A stretch of 31,042 nucleotides of DNA from a virus: IMG/VR virus record IMGVR_UViG_3300036851_000204, positions 1 to 31,042 of that record; one strand, given 5' to 3'. Numbering within the stretch: position 1 is the first letter of the stretch; every line of letters starts with the position of its first letter. The position numbers were made by a program, and so were the translations under genes. The notes below the pieces were generated by a model, which did no database searches, was not told where the DNA came from, and saw only the letters and a program-made list of their open reading frames with translations. Of this stretch, positions 26,831-31,042 are shown in pieces.

Positions 26831-28071
26831 TCCTGCGCGCTCCTTTCGTCGAACCGGGTCCGCTCGTAGCGCGCGCGCTGGCGAGCGAGTTCGTCCCGGT
26901 GCCTGTTGGGATCCGTCTCCGCGAGCAGCTCGACCACGGATGCGGCGGCGAGCATGAGCCCCTCCGCCGTCTCTGTCAGCTGGTCGCGTTTGGCCGCAGT
27001 CAGGCGGCCCCGGCGTACCTCGGCAAGCGAGCGCACCCGGTCGACGAGCGCGTCAGCCCTGTCACGCAGGTCCTCGGCGTCATCGGCAAAAGAAAGGCCG
27101 CTCTTGGCGGCCTGGGGTTTATCAGTGTCTTCGTCTTCAGCAGGTGGCGGGGGCGCCAGTCCCGCGCCTAGGGCCTCCACCAATGCTGACGGGGATACCA
27201 CGCCGCCGGTGACAGTCACCTGTGTGCTCGCACCGCTCGGTGGCCTGCGCGCAGCCTTCCTGGCCATCGTCGCGAGCGTCTCCTCTAGCGTCCCGACACG
27301 GTCAGCCATCCCAGCCTCAACCGCCGCCTTCGCGGTCACCATCCGGCCTTCGCCGAACCCGCCACGGACAGTGTCGACGGCAACACCACGCCCCTTCGCG
27401 ACGTCACGGACGAACATCCCGTAGAACTCATCGACCCGCTTCTGGATCGCCTCACGGGCCTCGTCCGTGAGCGGGCCGAACGGGCTCGTCTCCACCTTGA
27501 ACTTGCCGGCCGACACGAGGGTCGTCTTGACGCCCACCTTTTCCTGCATCCCGCTGACGTCGTCGTGGGCTGCGAACACGCCGATCGACCCGACCTTCCC
27601 CGACGGCGTCACGACGAACTCATCGGCCTGCGCACCGAGCCAGTACGCAGCCGACGCTGCATCCGTGTTGGCGAGCGCGACGATCGGCTTCCGGCCGCGG
27701 GCAGCCCGGATCTCAGCAGCGAGCTCCGGAATCAGATCCGTCGACCCGCCAGGCGAATCGATATCGATCAGGATCGACCGCACCTGATCGTCGCCGAGCA
27801 TCCCACGGAGCGCCTGCTGGAACCCCTGCACGCTCGTCCCGCCGCTCATCTCCGTAAACAGATTCGCCCTCGGGAAGATCACCCCGTAAAGCGGCAGCAC
27901 GCCGACCGTACCGGCCGAATACGCCTCCCGGGACGCAGGCCCGCGGCCGACACGGGCACGGATCTCATCGTCCGTCAGCTCGTCCCCTCGAGCCCTCATC
28001 TGGACGACATCGACGATCGCCGCGAGCTTCTCCGGCAGGATCGCCCACGGCGTCTGCACGACCGCGTTCAC
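26818..28071 (-). CDS. S49-family prohead protease with helical C-terminal extension
   Basis: A 417-residue serine protease of the SppA/S49 family as used for prohead maturation. The nucleophile is S140 in DAASAAYW, and K192 in AGKFK is at the spacing known for SppA (Ser/Lys dyad). The protease domain spans about 55-265, with IDIDSPGGS and GKVGSIGV as supporting motifs. The C-terminal about 110 residues (DLRDRADALVDRVRSLAEVRRGRLTAAKR...) are helical and could serve as scaffold. The start is GTG at 28071, because the frame is closed by a TAG upstream. It has no clear ribosome binding site of its own; translation probably depends on the tiny ORF upstream, with which it overlaps (GTGA). Confidence 0.9.
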   Translation of the reverse strand: MNAVVQTPWAILPEKLAAIVDVVQMRARGDELTDDEIRARVGRGPASREAYSAGTVGVLPLYGVIFPRANLFTEMSGGTSVQGFQQALRGMLGDDQVRSILIDIDSPGGSTDLIPELAAEIRAARGRKPIVALANTDAASAAYWLGAQADEFVVTPSGKVGSIGVFAAHDDVSGMQEKVGVKTTLVSAGKFKVETSPFGPLTDEAREAIQKRVDEFYGMFVRDVAKGRGVAVDTVRGGFGEGRMVTAKAAVEAGMADRVGTLEETLATMARKAARRPPSGASTQVTVTGGVVSPSALVEALGAGLAPPPPAEDEDTDKPQAAKSGLSFADDAEDLRDRADALVDRVRSLAEVRRGRLTAAKRDQLTETAEGLMLAAASVVELLAETDPNRHRDELARQRARYERTRFDERSAQECAR

Positions 28072-28136
28072 GACGTGCGATAGTCGTGGCTATGCGGCTG
28101 CGCGCCGCCCGGGGCGGCGGTATGCGGTTCAGGCAT
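28068..28136 (-). CDS. 22-residue ORF coupled to the prohead protease
   Basis: ATG at 28136 with GGGGAG six bases before it, then MPEPHTAAPGGAQPHSHDYRTS and a TGA that overlaps the GTG start of the protease (GTGA). It starts two bases after the portal stop. The protease gene has no ribosome binding site of its own, so this ORF may work mainly to bring ribosomes to it. Whether the His/Pro-rich peptide does anything is unknown. Confidence 0.5.
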   Translation of the reverse strand: MPEPHTAAPGGAQPHSHDYRTS

Positions 28137-28138
28137 CG

Positions 28139-29446
28139 CTACTCCCCTACGTGTTGGCGAACGAGCGCGTCGGCCTCAGCCGGGGCCGCGCTCCCGTTCG
28201 ACGATTGCTTCAACTGCGACAGCGGTCTCGGAGGCCCACCGTCCGCAGGCACCTCCACGAGGTTCGCCTGACGGAGATAGATCCGGTCGGCCTCCGCCGC
28301 CGGCAACCCCATCTCATGGCGGGCCTCGTACACCTGCATCACGCCGCCGCCGACAGCCGCAACGAGCTTGCGCACCGTACGGAGTTCGTCATCCTGAAGC
28401 ACCCGCACCTTCGACAGATCGAAGCCGAACCGATGAGTGGCCGGCTCGTCGCCGAACTCCGGCAACAACTGGAACCGCACGTCCTCGGAAACGATCCGCT
28501 GCGACGGGATGATGTTCGACTCGTACGCCATCTCCCGGGCCTCACCCATATTCGTGAACGTCGACCGGTCAAGCCCCGCTCCCAGGCCGGCGACGATCGC
28601 CGGGACGCCGAGGACGGCGGTGACGCGCTCCTCCGGGATCCGCCGGATGTCCTTCAGCACCAGCTGCTCCGGAGAGAACCCGAATTGCGCGATCTTCGTC
28701 GGCCCCGACATCACGATCGGCTCGCCGCGGCTCTCACCGGTGAACCGGGCGCGCAGATACGACTTCGTGGCCTCGATATCGGTGTCGTCGGGCAGCATGC
28801 CCTCCTCCGGGCTGATGACGAGTCCAGGCACACCCATGTTCCGAAGAAGCGACGCCGTGAACGCGGCAGCCTCGTCATCGGTGAAGACCTCGCGAAGCAC
28901 CGACTTCAGCGGCGAATAGCCCTTCCGCGGGTCGGACGGGTCGAGGCCGAACCGGAAGTGAACGACGTCCTCCTTCGCGACCGACCAGGCCATGCCGCCA
29001 GGGTTGTACTCGTAGTGCGTAACGAACTCGTCCTCCGTCCCTTTCGGGTCGATCATCCACGACGGCGCCCACCAGAGCTCCGTCAGAGACCCGAACCCGT
29101 CGCGCATCTTCAGCCAGTACGCGTTCCCATCGACGTTCCAGTCGGTCATCGTCGCCATCCACATGACCGGGCCGGAATAGAAGCCATTCGGCCGCTCGAG
29201 CAGCCGGAGCATCGGATGCCTGCGACGCATCGTCTCCTGCCCCTCCTCGTCAACCACCCACAGAGCCGGCGGCGCCTCCGGGAACGTCCTCGCGATCCAC
29301 AGAAGCGGCGCCATCACCGTCGACGACCCAGTGCCGTCACCGACCTCCGCCAGGTAATCAAATCGGGAGCGGCCCAGCCGGAAGATCCGGTACGCCGACG
29401 GCCTGAACACCATCCGGCGCAACCTCCGAAGGACGCCGCCGATCAC
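28139..29446 (-). CDS. Portal protein, HK97 type
   Basis: A 435-residue HK97-family portal. Typical parts are PLLWIARTFPEAPPALW, LLERPNGFYSGPVMWMATMTDWNVDGNAYW, the PSDPRKGYSPLKS loop, LLRNMGVPGLVISPEE and the RIPEERVTAVLGVPAIVAGLGAGLDRSTFTNMGEAREMAY region (about 275-320). Twelve copies would form the DNA gate at one capsid corner. The start was set at GTG 29446, which overlaps the terminase stop (GTGA) and follows GGAGGG; a GTG four codons earlier (29458) is a less likely choice. Confidence 0.93.
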   Translation of the reverse strand: MIGGVLRRLRRMVFRPSAYRIFRLGRSRFDYLAEVGDGTGSSTVMAPLLWIARTFPEAPPALWVVDEEGQETMRRRHPMLRLLERPNGFYSGPVMWMATMTDWNVDGNAYWLKMRDGFGSLTELWWAPSWMIDPKGTEDEFVTHYEYNPGGMAWSVAKEDVVHFRFGLDPSDPRKGYSPLKSVLREVFTDDEAAAFTASLLRNMGVPGLVISPEEGMLPDDTDIEATKSYLRARFTGESRGEPIVMSGPTKIAQFGFSPEQLVLKDIRRIPEERVTAVLGVPAIVAGLGAGLDRSTFTNMGEAREMAYESNIIPSQRIVSEDVRFQLLPEFGDEPATHRFGFDLSKVRVLQDDELRTVRKLVAAVGGGVMQVYEARHEMGLPAAEADRIYLRQANLVEVPADGGPPRPLSQLKQSSNGSAAPAEADALVRQHVGE

Positions 29447-30999
29447 AGCGCCCTCCACGACACCTTCGCCGGCTCAGACTGCGGCGCAGCCATCTCGCCG
29501 TGAACCATGGCCGCAGCCGTCAGAGCGTCGATCACCCGCCGCTCCTGCCTCCGCGGGTCACGCCGAGACGAAGACGGCCGGTCGAAACGATGCTTCCCAC
29601 CCGGCAATCGCATCGCGACCGCGTTCAGAACATGCCGGCGGAAATCACGGTGCCCCGTGTGACGCAACCACCTGTTCCCTAACGCCTCCATCCACCGCTC
29701 GTAATCCTCAGCCTGGTAGGAGTTCGTCTGCGGCCGGTCAACGACGCTAACACCGAGCTCGCCGCGTAACCAGCCGGCGATGTCCTCGGCCTTCGTGACG
29801 TCCATCACGACGACCTCGATCGGCGTCCGCCGATGCACACTCTCGAAGGCGTCCTTGACGTCCTGCGGGTCGAGCATCGTCCCGTCACCAGGCGGAGTCA
29901 GGATCTCCGGCTCCCCGAAGACACGCTCCGTCAACGACTTCATCCAGAACGGCACGATCGCCGTCGTGTCCAGCAGCCACGCGAAGTCCGCGCCGACCGC
30001 GACCGTCGTCCCCTCAGGGATCGGCTCCGCGTCACCGGCCGCATCCCAGTCAGCCTCAGGAATCGCCACCTCCGACGAACGCGTCGGAATGTTGCACGTC
30101 AGCCGCATCCAGTCCTCACCGAAGTCGAGCGTGTCCGACGCAAGCTTCTCCTCGAGACCCTCCAGCGTGATCTGCTCGAGCGGGTTCGCGAGCTTCACCA
30201 CCTCGAGGTCACGGGCCTTCTTGCGGTCCTGCAACGCCCACTCGTGGTAGACCAGCCTGCGCGACCGTACCCGCACATGACACGGCCCCAGGTACTCCCG
30301 CTCGACCGCGTTATTGCGGATCGTTTCCCGCATCTCCTCGAACGGCGAACCAGGCTCCCCAGCCGTCGAAATCGCGCCGATCGTCGCCCCGCGCTTCCCA
30401 AGCTTCCCCTTCCACAGCCGGTACAACCTGAGGTCGGCCTGCCGGTGAACCTCATCGACAAACGCGAACGGAAACGGGATCACGCCATCCCCCGTGTTCG
30501 CATCAGCCGCCATCACCTGGATCCCCTTCCCGCCCTGCAACAACGCCGAGATCTTCCGGTACCCCTCGTACACCCGGAACACCTTCCGGTTCAGCCGCCG
30601 AGACCGCTTCACGAACCCGCCAGCCTGCACAAACATGATCTCCGCCTGCTCCCGCGACGCCGCCCCGATCGGGATCCACGGCCGCGGCGAATGCTCAGCC
30701 CCGTACAGCGCGAATCCGCCGAACAGCGTCGTCTTCGCGTTCCCCTCCGGGATGATCACCCAGAACTCCTGCGGCCCCGAAAACAGGTCGGCCGCGAGCT
30801 CCACCTGGAAATCCTCAAGCCGCCACGGTCGCCCGCTATCGAGCGTCAAACCTGCCGCCCACACCTCGAAATGCTCCGCCGAGAACGGGTCCAGGCCCGC
30901 CCTACAACCAGGGCAGCCGCAGTCGAAATCCAGCGCCTCCGCACCGAGATCGTCATCGTCCCCGAGCACCACCGCGCCCTCCAACAAGTTAGTCGCCAC
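29443..30999 (-). CDS. terL: Terminase large subunit
   Basis: A 518-residue terminase ATPase/nuclease that packages DNA into the head. The ATPase region has a Walker A-like IPEGNAKTT at 83-91, with Ala at 88 in place of the usual Gly, and Walker B FAFVDEVHR with D182 and E183. The C-terminal RNase H-like nuclease contains GADFAWLLDT (D338) and VVVMDVTKAED (D400). A short N-terminal cysteine cluster (CGCPGC, 27-32) may bind zinc. The GTG at 30999 lies just after the stop of an upstream gene. Length and order are normal for HK97-type siphophages. The small subunit is not in view. Confidence 0.94.
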   Translation of the reverse strand: MATNLLEGAVVLGDDDDLGAEALDFDCGCPGCRAGLDPFSAEHFEVWAAGLTLDSGRPWRLEDFQVELAADLFSGPQEFWVIIPEGNAKTTLFGGFALYGAEHSPRPWIPIGAASREQAEIMFVQAGGFVKRSRRLNRKVFRVYEGYRKISALLQGGKGIQVMAADANTGDGVIPFPFAFVDEVHRQADLRLYRLWKGKLGKRGATIGAISTAGEPGSPFEEMRETIRNNAVEREYLGPCHVRVRSRRLVYHEWALQDRKKARDLEVVKLANPLEQITLEGLEEKLASDTLDFGEDWMRLTCNIPTRSSEVAIPEADWDAAGDAEPIPEGTTVAVGADFAWLLDTTAIVPFWMKSLTERVFGEPEILTPPGDGTMLDPQDVKDAFESVHRRTPIEVVVMDVTKAEDIAGWLRGELGVSVVDRPQTNSYQAEDYERWMEALGNRWLRHTGHRDFRRHVLNAVAMRLPGGKHRFDRPSSSRRDPRRQERRVIDALTAAAMVHGEMAAPQSEPAKVSWRAL

Positions 31000-31000
31000 C

Positions 31001-31042
31001 CTAGTTTCTCTCGCCGGAAGGAGCGGGGCTATCTAGCGGCAC
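31001..31042 (-). CDS. C-terminal end of an upstream gene (partial)
   Basis: The last 13 codons of one minus-strand frame (ending PLDSPAPSGERN, TAG at 31001-31003) are open to the window edge, while the other two minus-strand frames are closed. The stop lies one base before the terminase start. It could be the end of a small terminase or HNH gene, which usually precedes this subunit. Too little is visible to say more. Confidence 0.35.
   Translation of the reverse strand: MPLDSPAPSGERN

Noticed and set aside
28151-29503. A 450-codon open frame on the plus strand opposite the portal gene
   Set aside because: Its product is rich in Arg/His/Leu and lacks a recognisable fold; high-GC coding DNA often leaves the opposite strand open. 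The portal reading is certain.
1-31042. tRNA genes, rRNA, CRISPR arrays, insertion sequences and att sites
   Set aside because: Looked for cloverleaf-like stretches, regular direct repeats with spacers, and transposase motifs; none was seen. The only direct repeats found code for protein repeats in a tail gene. Attachment sites cannot be found without the host junctions.

Overview
The window is about 31 kb of high-GC DNA and reads as most of a temperate, tailed phage or prophage with a long non-contractile tail (siphovirus-like, HK97-type head). The GC-rich codon use, many GTG starts, leaderless-looking promoters, and the style of the tail, lysin and membrane proteins point to an actinobacterial host (Actinomycetota). 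The exact host cannot be read from the sequence. No tRNA, rRNA, CRISPR array, insertion sequence or clear host gene was seen, and neither attachment site could be identified.

Layout. From the right edge, the minus strand carries a canonical late operon in the usual order: a few codons of an upstream gene (31001-31042), terminase large subunit, portal, a tiny 22-residue ORF, S49 prohead protease, major capsid protein, decoration-like protein, small head protein, head-tail adaptor (apparently started at CTG), tail terminator-like protein, a SAP-like small protein, tail tube, HK97 gp10-like protein, and a tail assembly chaperone with a -1 frameshift extension. These are followed by the tape measure, a set of distal tail and surface proteins (22281 to about 12932), and a lysis cassette: a two-domain endolysin, two membrane/coiled-coil proteins and a holin-like protein, ending at 10750. 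This operon ends at a strong two-way hairpin terminator (10673-10749) that it shares with a short plus-strand immunity module: an XRE repressor-like gene at 9769-10257 and a small membrane protein at 10396-10674.

Left of the immunity module, a second minus-strand operon runs from 9682 to the left edge. It starts at a near-consensus promoter (TTGACA, 17 bp, TATAAC) that drives an apparently leaderless Cro-like XRE gene. Some twenty short genes follow, almost all linked by 4-bp ATGA/GTGA overlaps. They include HTH proteins, a J-domain protein, an HNH-associated-repeat protein, an exported protein, a RecE-like PD-(D/E)XK nuclease with a Sak4-like RecA-fold ATPase (a homologous recombination pair), tiny membrane proteins, an excisionase-like HTH protein, a tyrosine integrase, and several small zinc-ribbon proteins. 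One 59-residue gene (580-759) runs against this operon from its own extended -10 promoter.

How it works together. The two divergent XRE regulators have nearly identical recognition helices and face each other across two related inverted repeats, each lying next to one start codon. This looks like a compact lysis/lysogeny switch. The early operon supplies recombination, integration/excision and probably host-modifying small proteins; the late operon builds the particle and lyses the cell. The least explained parts are a signal-peptide-bearing, cysteine-rich beta-helix protein in the tail module, three tandem paralogous tail-tip proteins, a tail protein with exact 20-residue repeats, and the exported protein and micro-membrane proteins in the early operon.
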